This document shows positions 17,428 to 24,052 of a stretch of DNA of 64,000 nucleotides, piece after piece. The notes under the pieces were generated by a model. That model saw only the letters and a program-made list of their open reading frames with translations. It was not told the origin of the DNA and ran no database searches. The stretch spans positions 186,001 through 250,000 of the forward strand of contig CAWHKZ010000005.1 in the NCBI GenBank assembly GCA_963830165.1, read 5' to 3'. Both the position numbers and the translations under genes were made by a program. The stretch's first letter is position 1, and each line of letters opens with the position of its first letter. Source of the DNA: Bog-756 sp963830165. Its GTDB lineage: Bacteria > Actinomycetota > Acidimicrobiia > Acidimicrobiales > RAAP-2.

Positions 17428-18171
17428 CTACGCCTCGGTGAAGGACTCCCGGAGCCGGGCGATACTCGCCGTCAACAGGCGTGACACATGCATCTGGCTC
17501 ACGCCGATGCGATCGGCGATCTGGGACTGCGTGAGCCCGTCGACGAATCGCATCCTCAGGATCCGCCGCTCCCGCTCGGGGAGCTCGGCCAGTGCACCGA
17601 CCAGTACCTGGTGGTCGACGGCGGTGTCGAAACCCGCATCGAGCTCTCCCAACCGGGAGGCGATGGTGCTCTCGCGTCGGTCGGGTGCATCGATGGACGT
17701 CGCCCGGTAGGACTGGGCCGCTTCGAGGGCCTCCAGGACGGCCTCCTCCGTGGCGCCGGTCCGTTCGGAGAGCTCGGGGACGGTCGGTGGGTGACCCAGC
17801 TCCTGGGTGAGCGCGTCGGCCGCCGACCCGAGCTCCAGGTACAGCTCCTGGATCCGCCGCGGGGCGCGGACCGCCCAACCCTTGTCCCTGAAGTGCCGCT
17901 TGAGCTCGCCCAGCACCGTGCGGGTGGCGAAGGTGCTGAACTCGAAGCCCCGTGACGGGTCGAACCGGTCGACGGCGTGTATCAGGGCGACGGACGCCAC
18001 CTGTACGAGGTCCTCACGGGGCTCCCCGCGATTCGCGAACCGGCGGGCCAGCGAATGGGCCAGCCCGAGGTGGGCCTCGACCAGCAGATCCCGTAGTAGC
18101 GGATCGCGGGTGGCGGCGAACTCGACGAACCTGGCCCCCGTGGCGGTCTCATGGTCCGGAACGGCCATCAC
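17428..18171 (-). CDS. SigB/SigF-family RNA polymerase sigma factor
   Basis: A 247-residue group 3 sigma factor. Region 2 is 'DLVQVASVALIHAVDRFDP' followed by 'GFEFSTFATRTVLGELKRHF'; region 3 at about 95-150; region 4 helix-turn-helix 'QSQIADRIGVSQMHVSRLL' near the C-terminus. This class recognises GTTT-N15-GGGTA promoters, many of which occur in this window. The GTG start at 18171 overlaps the upstream anti-sigma gene by four bases; an ATG follows as the next codon. It is the third gene of an rsbV-rsbW-sigB-like operon and is expected to direct the general stress response. Confidence 0.92.
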   Translation of the reverse strand: MMAVPDHETATGARFVEFAATRDPLLRDLLVEAHLGLAHSLARRFANRGEPREDLVQVASVALIHAVDRFDPSRGFEFSTFATRTVLGELKRHFRDKGWAVRAPRRIQELYLELGSAADALTQELGHPPTVPELSERTGATEEAVLEALEAAQSYRATSIDAPDRRESTIASRLGELDAGFDTAVDHQVLVGALAELPERERRILRMRFVDGLTQSQIADRIGVSQMHVSRLLTASIARLRESFTEA

Positions 18172-18638
18172 CGACCGGTGCGCGCACGCTGCTTACAGAG
18201 GTGTGCGCCGGTCACGCCGTTGCGCGACGCCGGTCCGTGATCGTCCACCAGGGCGTCCAGGATGCGCGCCGACAGGCCGGCGTCATCGCCGTCCCCGCCG
18301 GTATCCGGGCGGTCCGCGCCGGCCTCCTCGGTGCCGTCGTAGTGGCACCAGACGTCGATGCGCCCGGCATCGGCCGCAATGGCCAGGAGGAGCCGTCCGG
18401 ACCGCCGGCCCTCGAGCACCAGGAGACAGAGCTCGTCGACGGCGAGCCGGAGGTCCTCGATCTCCTCGATGTCGAATCCGGCCCGTGACGCCACGGCCGA
18501 CACGGTGAAGCGCACCAGTACGAGCAGGTCGTCCTCGACCGGCAGGACGAGCTCCACGGGGCGGCCCGAAGGGAGCCGGTCACGGTCGACGGGGCCAGGA
18601 CCGGCGATGCCGGAACCGGAGGGGCCGGTCGTGTGCAC
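18168..18638 (-). CDS. RsbW-like anti-sigma factor (HATPase_c_2), degenerate N-box
   Basis: A 156-residue GHKL-fold switch protein expected to bind and silence the SigB-like factor encoded immediately downstream. The core 'DLRLAVDELCLLVLEG' corresponds to the N-box, but the Asn that coordinates Mg-ATP in canonical RsbW/SpoIIAB is not present, and the glycine-rich lid is weak ('GLSARILDALVDD'). Such variants are seen in actinobacterial RsbW/UsfX-like proteins. It may sequester sigma without strong kinase activity. GTG start at 18638, four bases after the rsbV-like stop. Confidence 0.82.
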   Translation of the reverse strand: MHTTGPSGSGIAGPGPVDRDRLPSGRPVELVLPVEDDLLVLVRFTVSAVASRAGFDIEEIEDLRLAVDELCLLVLEGRRSGRLLLAIAADAGRIDVWCHYDGTEEAGADRPDTGGDGDDAGLSARILDALVDDHGPASRNGVTGAHLCKQRARTGR

Positions 18639-18642
18639 GACC

Positions 18643-18984
18643 TCAGCCCCGGATCGCTGGCTCGAGCGCCGGATGGATGATGAACAGGTCCGTCAGACCC
18701 GTGATCTCGAACACCTTGAGGATCCGCGGATCGGCGACCACGATCCGGAGCTCACGCCCCGCGTCGAGGCACCGCCGGCGGGTCCCGATCAGCACGCCCA
18801 GTCCGGTCGAGTCGATGAAGGTGACGCCCGTCAGGTCGGCGACGACCGGCTCGTCTCCGCCCTCGACCGCCGCGTCGAGGGCATCCCGGAAGGGGGGGGC
18901 TGTGGCCACGTCCACTTCGCCGCGCGCGCTCACCACCGTCACGCCGTCCCGACGCTGCTCGGAGAGTTCGAATTCCTGGTCCAC
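18643..18984 (-). CDS. RsbV-like anti-sigma factor antagonist (STAS)
   Basis: A 113-residue STAS domain protein with the phosphorylatable Ser59 in 'FIDSTGLGVLIG'. When unphosphorylated it should bind the RsbW-like protein and free sigma; phosphatases such as the RsbU-like protein at 14148 would reset it. GTG start at 18984 with GGGAGGA six bases upstream. First gene of the sigma operon, with a SigB-type promoter 42 bp upstream, which implies positive autoregulation as in Bacillus subtilis. Confidence 0.92.
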   Translation of the reverse strand: MDQEFELSEQRRDGVTVVSARGEVDVATAPPFRDALDAAVEGGDEPVVADLTGVTFIDSTGLGVLIGTRRRCLDAGRELRIVVADPRILKVFEITGLTDLFIIHPALEPAIRG

Positions 18985-19025
18985 ACGCCATCCTCCCGTC
19001 GGCCACGACTACCGGAACGTTCCCC

Positions 19026-19050
19026 CTACCCGCTCGTCGAAGATCCAAAC
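19026..19050 (-). promoter_or_regulatory. SigB-type promoter of the rsbV-rsbW-sigB-like operon
   Basis: Minus strand GGTTT (GTTT at 19050-19047), 15-nt spacer, GGGTAG (19031-19026), 42 bp before the rsbV-like start. Strong consensus match; indicates that the sigma factor transcribes its own operon. Confidence 0.75.
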
Positions 19051-19148
19051 CCGGAGGCAGATTCAGGGTCCGACGCTCGTAGAACCTCCGTTCCGACGGT
19101 ACCCCAAACGCCCGGTTGACCCCGGAGGAGATGGGTAGTGGAATTCAC

Positions 19149-20501
19149 ATGACGATCACACGCATCCAGACCAAGCCGCTGCCCGTCCGGTTCCCGGTCC
19201 ACGCGGTCGACGGGGACATGTGGCCCCGCCTCAGCCTGACGCTCACGTCCCGTGGCGGCCAGTGCGTGCTGGCCGTGTCCGGTGACCTGGACGCCACCTC
19301 GGCGGTGGCGGTGGAGACGGCGTACGAGCAGCTCCTGCGGGCCGGTTTCGACGAGGTCGTCCTGGACGTGACCGAGCTTCGCCACATCGACGAGTCCGGG
19401 GCCGTGGCCTTCGCCCGGCTGTGGGCCGAACTCCGCAACAACGGTGTGTTCTGCCGTGTCCGCGGGCTCCATCCGGTGTTCGCCGACAATCCCCTCGAGC
19501 TGCTGCTCCTCATCCGCACGTCAGGGTCGTTGCGCGCTGAGCGGTCTGCTGCGGGCGGTTCCCGGCGCGGACGGACCGGTCGACCCGCGGGATCCGGTGG
19601 CCACCCGGGACCGGGACGGTCAGCCGGCAAGGCCGGACGAAGCCGCCACGTCGCGCAACCAGGTCGACAGGGCTTCGGTGCGGTCGATGACCGTCCGGCC
19701 CGTGGTGACGCGGACCCCGCCGGAGAGCGGAGCCAGGGGCGCAGGCCCGGTGACCTCGAGGTAGCGCCGGCCCAGCTCGAGTCGACGCCTCCGCGTCACC
19801 CTGGTGGACAGTATCGGCAGGACCTGGGCGTCCTCCATCCCGAGGTGGGCGAGGTGATCGAGCACGAGGGCCGCGGCGGCCAGACGGAACTGCGGCGTGC
19901 CCGGCGTGAGGCGACCGACCGCCACCAGGCGCTTCTCGATGGCGGTCTGCTCCTCCAGGCACGAGTCGGCGACAGCGGCCCCACCGGACGAGGAGAGCAG
20001 CACGGGATAGACGACCAGCTCCTCGCCGATCTCGTGCCGCACGATCCGATCGCTCCAGACCACGAAGGCCCACCCGTCGTCGTCCGGATCGGTGACGTCG
20101 ACCGCCAGCTGCCGAAGCAGCCTGTGCTCCTCGGCCAACAGCTCCACGATGTCGATGTCGGTGTCACGTCCCATTGCCAACCTCCCTGCCTGTCAGTACC
20201 CCACGACCCTCCGGCGGAAACCGGGACGGTTTCGGACTCCGGGACCGGGGGAAGGACACCTCGCACGCACACAACGGACTGGCGCTGCAGACCGGGCGGG
20301 GCCCGCCCGCGCCGCGAGGAGAGATGCCATGCGAGATGGAACAGGGTCGGCCCCATCGGGAGCCAGGCCCTCCCGGTGGGGCCTGTCGGGACGGTCCGTG
20401 ATCCCGCCGCTCGACCCCGAGCCGGCGCCGTACCCTCCCGAGCCGGCACCCGGCCCGTCACGGCAGCCGGAACCCGTGTCCGAGCCGCCGGTGCCCGTTG
20501 A
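19149..20501 (+). CDS. STAS domain protein (anti-sigma antagonist-like), probably missing its true stop
   Basis: Residues about 25-120 form a STAS domain ('CVLAVSGDLDATSAVAVETA', 'DVTELRHIDESGAVAFARL'), with Ser in 'DESGA' at the phospho-acceptor position. The family domain ends around base 19525, but the frame stays open to 20501 through the whole antisense strand of the hemerythrin gene, with Arg/Gly-rich non-homologous sequence. A TGA at 19538-19540 in another frame would end the protein at a natural size of about 130 residues, so a single indel is likely. ATG at 19149 lacks a well-spaced RBS; ATG 19131 and TTG 19116 are alternatives. Confidence 0.6.
   Translation: MTITRIQTKPLPVRFPVHAVDGDMWPRLSLTLTSRGGQCVLAVSGDLDATSAVAVETAYEQLLRAGFDEVVLDVTELRHIDESGAVAFARLWAELRNNGVFCRVRGLHPVFADNPLELLLLIRTSGSLRAERSAAGGSRRGRTGRPAGSGGHPGPGRSAGKAGRSRHVAQPGRQGFGAVDDRPARGDADPAGERSQGRRPGDLEVAPAQLESTPPRHPGGQYRQDLGVLHPEVGEVIEHEGRGGQTELRRARREATDRHQALLDGGLLLQARVGDSGPTGRGEQHGIDDQLLADLVPHDPIAPDHEGPPVVVRIGDVDRQLPKQPVLLGQQLHDVDVGVTSHCQPPCLSVPHDPPAETGTVSDSGTGGRTPRTHTTDWRCRPGGARPRREERCHARWNRVGPIGSQALPVGPVGTVRDPAARPRAGAVPSRAGTRPVTAAGTRVRAAGAR
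19620..20174 (-). CDS. Hemerythrin HHE-domain protein
   Basis: A 184-residue four-helix protein with the metal-binding pattern of hemerythrin-like domains: 'EEHRLLRQL', 'RHEIGEELVVYP', 'EEQTAIEKRL' and 'DHLAHLGMEDAQVLP'. The usual third His-x3-Glu is partly altered (Gln at 'EEQTAIEK'). Such proteins bind non-haem di-iron and are linked to oxygen or nitric oxide stress. ATG at 20174 has GGGAGG six bases upstream; the upstream TTG is not needed. It has its own SigB-type promoter. Confidence 0.82.
   Translation of the reverse strand: MGRDTDIDIVELLAEEHRLLRQLAVDVTDPDDDGWAFVVWSDRIVRHEIGEELVVYPVLLSSSGGAAVADSCLEEQTAIEKRLVAVGRLTPGTPQFRLAAAALVLDHLAHLGMEDAQVLPILSTRVTRRRRLELGRRYLEVTGPAPLAPLSGGVRVTTGRTVIDRTEALSTWLRDVAASSGLAG
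20196..20221 (-). promoter_or_regulatory. SigB-type promoter for the hemerythrin gene
   Basis: Minus strand GTTT (20221-20218), 16-nt spacer, GGGTAC (20201-20196), 22 bp before the hemerythrin ATG. Confidence 0.68.
20229..20254 (+). promoter_or_regulatory. SigB-type promoter, plus strand
   Basis: GTTT (20229-20232), 16-nt spacer, GGGAAG (20249-20254). It lies 75 bp before the ATG at 20329 and back-to-back with the hemerythrin promoter. Confidence 0.5.
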
Positions 20502-20781
20502 CCCGTCGATCCGGGTACGAGGGATTCCGGATCGACATCGTGCGCGGGGCGGCACCGGGCGGCATGGCCACGGTGGCGGAACCGCGGGAGCCGCCGGGTC
20601 CGCCCCGCATGCGTTCACTACCCGGTCGGGTCCACGGCAAACGCCGGGCGCCGTTTGCACGCGTGGGAGCCGGGTAAGGGTCCAGACGACGAGGACGGGT
20701 GCCAGTGCAAGGACCGCGGAGGCATACCTGGCAATCATCGAACGCAGCCCCGGGTCGTGTCCCAGCCTTTCGGTGACGTGA
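20329..20781 (+). CDS. Hypothetical Pro-rich protein, doubtful
   Basis: Open frame of 150 codons with a good Shine-Dalgarno sequence (GAGGAGAG, 5 nt spacing) and a SigB-type promoter upstream. The first 65 residues are Pro/Glu-rich ('LDPEPAPYPPEPAPGPS'); the rest is Arg/Gly-rich and not protein-like, so either the frame shifts around 20510 or only a short peptide is made. No domain recognised. Two divergent SigB-type promoters inside its 3' half argue against the full length. Confidence 0.35.
   Translation: MRDGTGSAPSGARPSRWGLSGRSVIPPLDPEPAPYPPEPAPGPSRQPEPVSEPPVPVDPSIRVRGIPDRHRARGGTGRHGHGGGTAGAAGSAPHAFTTRSGPRQTPGAVCTRGSRVRVQTTRTGASARTAEAYLAIIERSPGSCPSLSVT
20618..20642 (-). promoter_or_regulatory. 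SigB-type promoter, minus strand, target unclear
   Basis: Minus strand GTTT (20642-20639), 15-nt spacer, GGGTAG (20623-20618). It transcribes leftward towards the hemerythrin gene; no convincing gene starts just downstream, so a small unrecognised gene, an antisense RNA or a long hemerythrin leader is possible. Confidence 0.5.
20653..20677 (+). promoter_or_regulatory. SigB-type promoter for the 20837 switch protein
   Basis: GTTT (20653-20656), 15-nt spacer, GGGTAA (20672-20677). Diverges from the promoter at 20618-20642, with only 10 bp between the two -35 elements; leader to the ATG at 20837 about 150 nt. Confidence 0.65.
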
Positions 20782-20836
20782 CGTGACGGTCGGAGGGGGC
20801 GCCGCGCCCGACGACGTGTCACGGAGGGAGGTCGAC

Positions 20837-21207
20837 ATGGCCTCGTTGCCGACGTCGGTACGCGAGGCCCGGATGGTCATCCGTGCCGTCCTCGGACCGA
20901 CCAGTGCCGAGCGGACCGAGCGGGCGGCGATGTGCGGATCGGAACTCGTGGCCAATGCCGTCCGTCACGGGACCCCACCGATCGTGCTCAGCGTCCTCGA
21001 CGATGGCGACCACGTCATGATCGCGGTAGCCGACGCAAACCCCGCGCCACCGATGCCCCGCACCGCCGACGACGACGATCCGACGGGACGGGGCATGCTG
21101 ATCATCGAACGGCTCGCCGACCGGTGGGGAGTGGATGTCGTCCCCGGGGGAAGCGGGTGTGGTGCTCCCTGGCCTTCCGCCCTGACGAGCACACCACCGA
21201 CCGGTGA
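20837..21207 (+). pseudogene. RsbW-like ATP-binding switch protein, one frameshift
   Basis: HATPase_c_2 anti-sigma regulatory protein of about 123 residues. Unlike the RsbW-like protein at 18168 it has a canonical N-box ('SELVANAVRHG') and glycine-rich lid ('GRGMLIIERLADRWGVD'). After 'VVPGG' the frame is lost; the usual ending resumes in the next frame as 'KRVWCSLAFRPDEHTTDR', stopping at 21207. One extra G in the G5 run at 21146-21150 would restore it, so either a homopolymer error or a recent mutation. The unshifted frame runs on to 21400 with Pro/Arg-rich sequence. ATG at 20837 with GGAGGGAGG upstream. Confidence 0.8.
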
Positions 21208-21227
21208 AACCCCCCGACCCACTCCCC

Positions 21228-21452
21228 TCAGCCGGTCGGTGCCTCGCCTCCCATGCCCCCGGTCTCCTCCCACGCCTCGGCCGTCTCGGCGCTGTCGGCC
21301 TCCGGGATCGGCTCGGGCACGGTCGGCGCCTCCGGATCGATCCGATCCTCCGCCTCCTCACGGTCACAACCTCCCGACGCGTCGGGCTTCGGACTCGTGA
21401 ACACCGGTTCGAGGTGCATCGATCGGGCGTCGGTGTCGTCGTGGTCACCCAT
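21228..21452 (-). CDS. Hypothetical small acidic protein
   Basis: A 74-residue, highly acidic, probably disordered product starting 'MGDHDDTDARSMHLEPVF' and rich in Glu/Pro/Ala. No domain recognised. GAAGGGAG lies 6 nt before the ATG at 21452, which supports expression. A weak SigB-type promoter is present at 21524-21548. Confidence 0.55.
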   Translation of the reverse strand: MGDHDDTDARSMHLEPVFTSPKPDASGGCDREEAEDRIDPEAPTVPEPIPEADSAETAEAWEETGGMGGEAPTG

Positions 21453-21523
21453 ACTCCACTCCCTTCTCCTGGTGCGGCCGGGCACGCCGCCGGTTCACAT
21501 CGGCGCGACCGCAATGTGTGAGT

Positions 21524-21548
21524 GTGCCCCGGACCCGCTGGCGGAAAC
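21524..21548 (-). promoter_or_regulatory. Weak SigB-type promoter candidate for the 21452 gene
   Basis: Minus strand GTTT (21548-21545), 15-nt spacer, GGGCAC (21529-21524). The -10 departs from GGGTAC by one base, so this is tentative. Confidence 0.3.
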
Positions 21549-21589
21549 CCCGGCCGACGGCGCGGACGCCGGTAGCATCTGAGCCGGTC

Positions 21590-22561
21590 ATGGCAATGTC
21601 GGCGGCAGCTCTCCCGCACCCCCCGTCGTCGAACGGGACCCCCTTCCGGCACGAGGCGTTCCTCCACCGCAACGACACCGAGTACACCGCCCGACTCGGC
21701 CGATTCGTCCACGAGGCGATCGAGGCCAAGGAGCCGCTCCTCGTGGCCGTCCCCGGCGGGAGGCTCGACCTGCTGCGGAGGACGGGGAGCATCTCCCATC
21801 CCGACGTTCAGCTCGTCGATGTGGCCGATGTCGGGTCGAACCCGGCCCGGATCATCGGCGTCTGGAACGACTTCCTCGACCGCGTCGGCGACAGGTCGAG
21901 TCGCGGTATCAGCGAGCCCGTCTACGCGGGACGCGACGACCAGCAGCTCATGGAGTACCTCATCCACGAACGGCTGCTCAACGTGGCCTTCGCCGCACGT
22001 CAGTTCCACCTCCTGTGCCCCTACGACGCCGTCGTCCTCGGCGAGGACGCCCTCGACTGCGCCCGCAGCTCGCATCCGTGGGTCACCGATCGCGGCGACA
22101 CCGCCCCGGGCGAGCGGTCCGGGACCGCACCCGAGTCCGGCGACGTGTTCTCAGCACCCCTCCCCAGTCCACCGCTCGAGGCCCACGAACGTTCGTTCAC
22201 CGCCCACGACCTGGCCTTCGTCCGCCGAGCGGCCAGATCAGCCGCAGAGGCGGCGGGTGTCGACTCCGTCCGGCTGCCGGACATCGAACTGTCCGTCGAC
22301 GAGGTGGCCACCAACGCTGTGACCCACGGGGGGTCCCGCGGTGTGGCCCGGTGGTGGACCGAGGGCGGCTGGTTCGTGTGCGAGATCTCCGCAGGAGGGG
22401 CATTCACCGACCCGCTGGTCGGCCGTCGCCGACCACGGCCCGAAGAACCGCACGGGCGGGGAGTGTGGCTCGCGATGCAGCTCTGTGACCTCGTCCAGCT
22501 CCGCAATGTCACTGTCGGCACCGTCGTCCGGCTGCATGTCGATTGCCGACCCCCCGGCTGA
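21590..22561 (+). CDS. MEDS-domain - HATPase anti-sigma regulatory protein
   Basis: A 323-residue two-domain switch protein. Residues about 15-180 match the MEDS (DcmR-type sensory) domain ('FRHEAFLHRNDTEY', then 'LLCPYDA'), thought to bind hydrocarbon-derived ligands or signal to partner proteins. Residues about 200-320 are a GHKL ATPase with intact N-box 'SVDEVATNAVTHGG' and lid 'EPHGRGVWLAMQLCDLV'. This pairing is common in actinobacterial stress switches and suggests a ligand-gated anti-sigma kinase. ATG at 21590 chosen; ATG at 21596 is equally possible and neither has a strong RBS. Confidence 0.82.
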   Translation: MAMSAAALPHPPSSNGTPFRHEAFLHRNDTEYTARLGRFVHEAIEAKEPLLVAVPGGRLDLLRRTGSISHPDVQLVDVADVGSNPARIIGVWNDFLDRVGDRSSRGISEPVYAGRDDQQLMEYLIHERLLNVAFAARQFHLLCPYDAVVLGEDALDCARSSHPWVTDRGDTAPGERSGTAPESGDVFSAPLPSPPLEAHERSFTAHDLAFVRRAARSAAEAAGVDSVRLPDIELSVDEVATNAVTHGGSRGVARWWTEGGWFVCEISAGGAFTDPLVGRRRPRPEEPHGRGVWLAMQLCDLVQLRNVTVGTVVRLHVDCRPPG

Positions 22562-22687
22562 CGCCGACATGACGGCCGGTGGGACCGTCCAGGTCCAGGG
22601 CACTCCCCGTTCCATCCTCCGTCCGGAGGATGCCCGCGGCTGGCGGAGGCATGGCCTACTCGGCCCCCGAGCCCGGCTGCGTCCGGC

Positions 22688-23308
22688 TCAACCTCGGGTA
22701 GACGCCGAGCGGCCCTCCACCCGGAACACCCGCACGAGCGCCGCGCAGAAGGCGTCGAGGTCATCGGGACAGCGGCTGGTGACCAGCATGTTCGGTCCGT
22801 TGGGGCAGAGTTGGACCGACTTGTCCACCCAGTTCCCACCGGCGTTCTCGATGTCGGTGCGGAGGCTCGGCCAGGAGGTCACCGTGCGGTCCACCAGGAC
22901 GTCGGCCTCCACCAGGCTCCACAGCGAGTGGCAGATGGCGGCCACCGGAAGGCCCGAGTCGAACGCTCCCCGCAGCCACTCGATCGCTGAGGCGTCGGTG
23001 CGCAACTCGTCGGCGTTGACCACACCGCCGGGAAGGACCGCGGCATCGAAGTCCTCCAGCCTCAGGTCCCGGGTGGTCACGTCCGCCTCCCATTCGGGCC
23101 CTTTGTCCAGATGGTCCATCAGCCGCACCGCGCCGGCCTCGGGGGCCACGAGTACCGGGGTGCCCCCCGCCGCCGTGAGGGCGCCCCAGGGCTCGACCAG
23201 CTCGGCCCGGTCGACCCCCTCGTTGGCCACCAGGAAGGCCACCCGGATCCCGCCGAGCGGCCGCCGCTGAGCCGCCGGCCCGTCCTGGCGCCGGGTTCCG
23301 TCCGACAT
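22688..23308 (-). CDS. DJ-1/PfpI family protein (stress-type class I GATase fold)
   Basis: A 206-residue cytosolic protein with the nucleophile Cys in 'VAAICHSLW' and the acidic partner Glu in 'VANEGVDRAEL'. The family includes PfpI-type chaperone/deglycase proteins induced by general stress. An insert 'NPNGPNML'-like stretch before the C-terminal helix is seen in actinobacterial members ('CPNGPNMLVTSRCPDD'). It starts 10 bp after the stop of the upstream secreted-protein gene, so both probably share the SigB-type promoter at 23996-24020. Confidence 0.85.
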   Translation of the reverse strand: MSDGTRRQDGPAAQRRPLGGIRVAFLVANEGVDRAELVEPWGALTAAGGTPVLVAPEAGAVRLMDHLDKGPEWEADVTTRDLRLEDFDAAVLPGGVVNADELRTDASAIEWLRGAFDSGLPVAAICHSLWSLVEADVLVDRTVTSWPSLRTDIENAGGNWVDKSVQLCPNGPNMLVTSRCPDDLDAFCAALVRVFRVEGRSASTRG

Positions 23309-23318
23309 CGGGCCGGAG

Positions 23319-23948
23319 TCAGGACGCCGGCGCGAACGCGGCGGTGAAGGTGTTCCCGGGGCCGGGGATCACGAGGTTCAGCGCCGGCGTCGTCAGGCCG
23401 CAGTCGTGCAGCGGCGGGATCGCGTACGTCCCGGTGAACGTCGAGCTACCGGCCAGTGAGAATGCACCCGAGAACGTCACGCTCACCGGCTTGGAGGTCC
23501 CGCACCGGTTGCCGACCACGTTGAGCGGCAGGCCGAGCGGATCGACGGAGGTGACGAGCACGTCGAACCTGGCCGTCGACGTCACGGCCAGGGTGGAGAG
23601 GTTGACCGTCCCCTGCACCGGGCCGACCGGAGCGAGATCGAAGGTGGCGGTGGCCAACCCCAGCCCGGCGAGACTCACCGTGGTGGTGGCCGGCGGAAGT
23701 ACCAGGTTGCCGACCAGCTCTCCTGTCGTCAGGTCCACGGATCCGGTGAAGGTGCCGGGCGGCACCGTCACCGTCTGGTGGAGCTTGGCCAGCGTGGTCG
23801 ACGCGTCGACCGCGTAGGTGACGGGCAGTGTGGTGTCGGCTCCGGCCGGGGCCGCGGAGCCCACGACCCCCAGTGCCACGAACGTCGACCCGAGGAGCCC
23901 CGTCAGCGCAGCCGCGGTGTGACAGACCCTCTTCGTGTTCCTCTGCAT
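23319..23948 (-). CDS. Secreted beta-rich hypothetical protein
   Basis: A 209-residue exported protein: Sec signal peptide (1-37, ending 'APAGA') and a mature domain rich in Thr/Val/Gly with alternating hydrophobic pattern typical of a beta-sandwich or barrel; two Cys residues ('GNRCGTSK' and 'LHDCGL') may form a disulphide. I do not recognise the family. GGAGGAGG sits 7 nt before the ATG. A strong SigB-type promoter 48 bp upstream places it in the stress regulon. Confidence 0.72.
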   Translation of the reverse strand: MQRNTKRVCHTAAALTGLLGSTFVALGVVGSAAPAGADTTLPVTYAVDASTTLAKLHQTVTVPPGTFTGSVDLTTGELVGNLVLPPATTTVSLAGLGLATATFDLAPVGPVQGTVNLSTLAVTSTARFDVLVTSVDPLGLPLNVVGNRCGTSKPVSVTFSGAFSLAGSSTFTGTYAIPPLHDCGLTTPALNLVIPGPGNTFTAAFAPAS

Positions 23949-23995
23949 GACACTTCCTCCTCCGGCGGGCCGTCTGCGGCCTTCCCGGGATCCGC

Positions 23996-24020
23996 CTACC
24001 CGGCCCCGCTCTCGCCAAAC
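23996..24020 (-). promoter_or_regulatory. SigB-type promoter for the secreted protein and DJ-1 genes
   Basis: Minus strand GGTTT (GTTT at 24020-24017), 15-nt spacer, GGGTAG (24001-23996), 48 bp before the ATG at 23948. Confidence 0.72.
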
Positions 24021-24052
24021 CTCAGGCGCCGTACGTCACCAGGAGCGTCGCG

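Noticed and set aside
19086..19105. GTTTGGGGTACC near the sigma operon as a second SigB promoter
   Set aside because: GTTT and GGGTAC are only one base apart, so they cannot be a -35/-10 pair.
20193..20822. Minus-strand 209-codon frame with one hydrophobic stretch
   Set aside because: Hydrophobic segment is isolated, the rest is Arg/Pro/Gly-rich, and SigB-type promoters and a better plus-strand start lie inside it.
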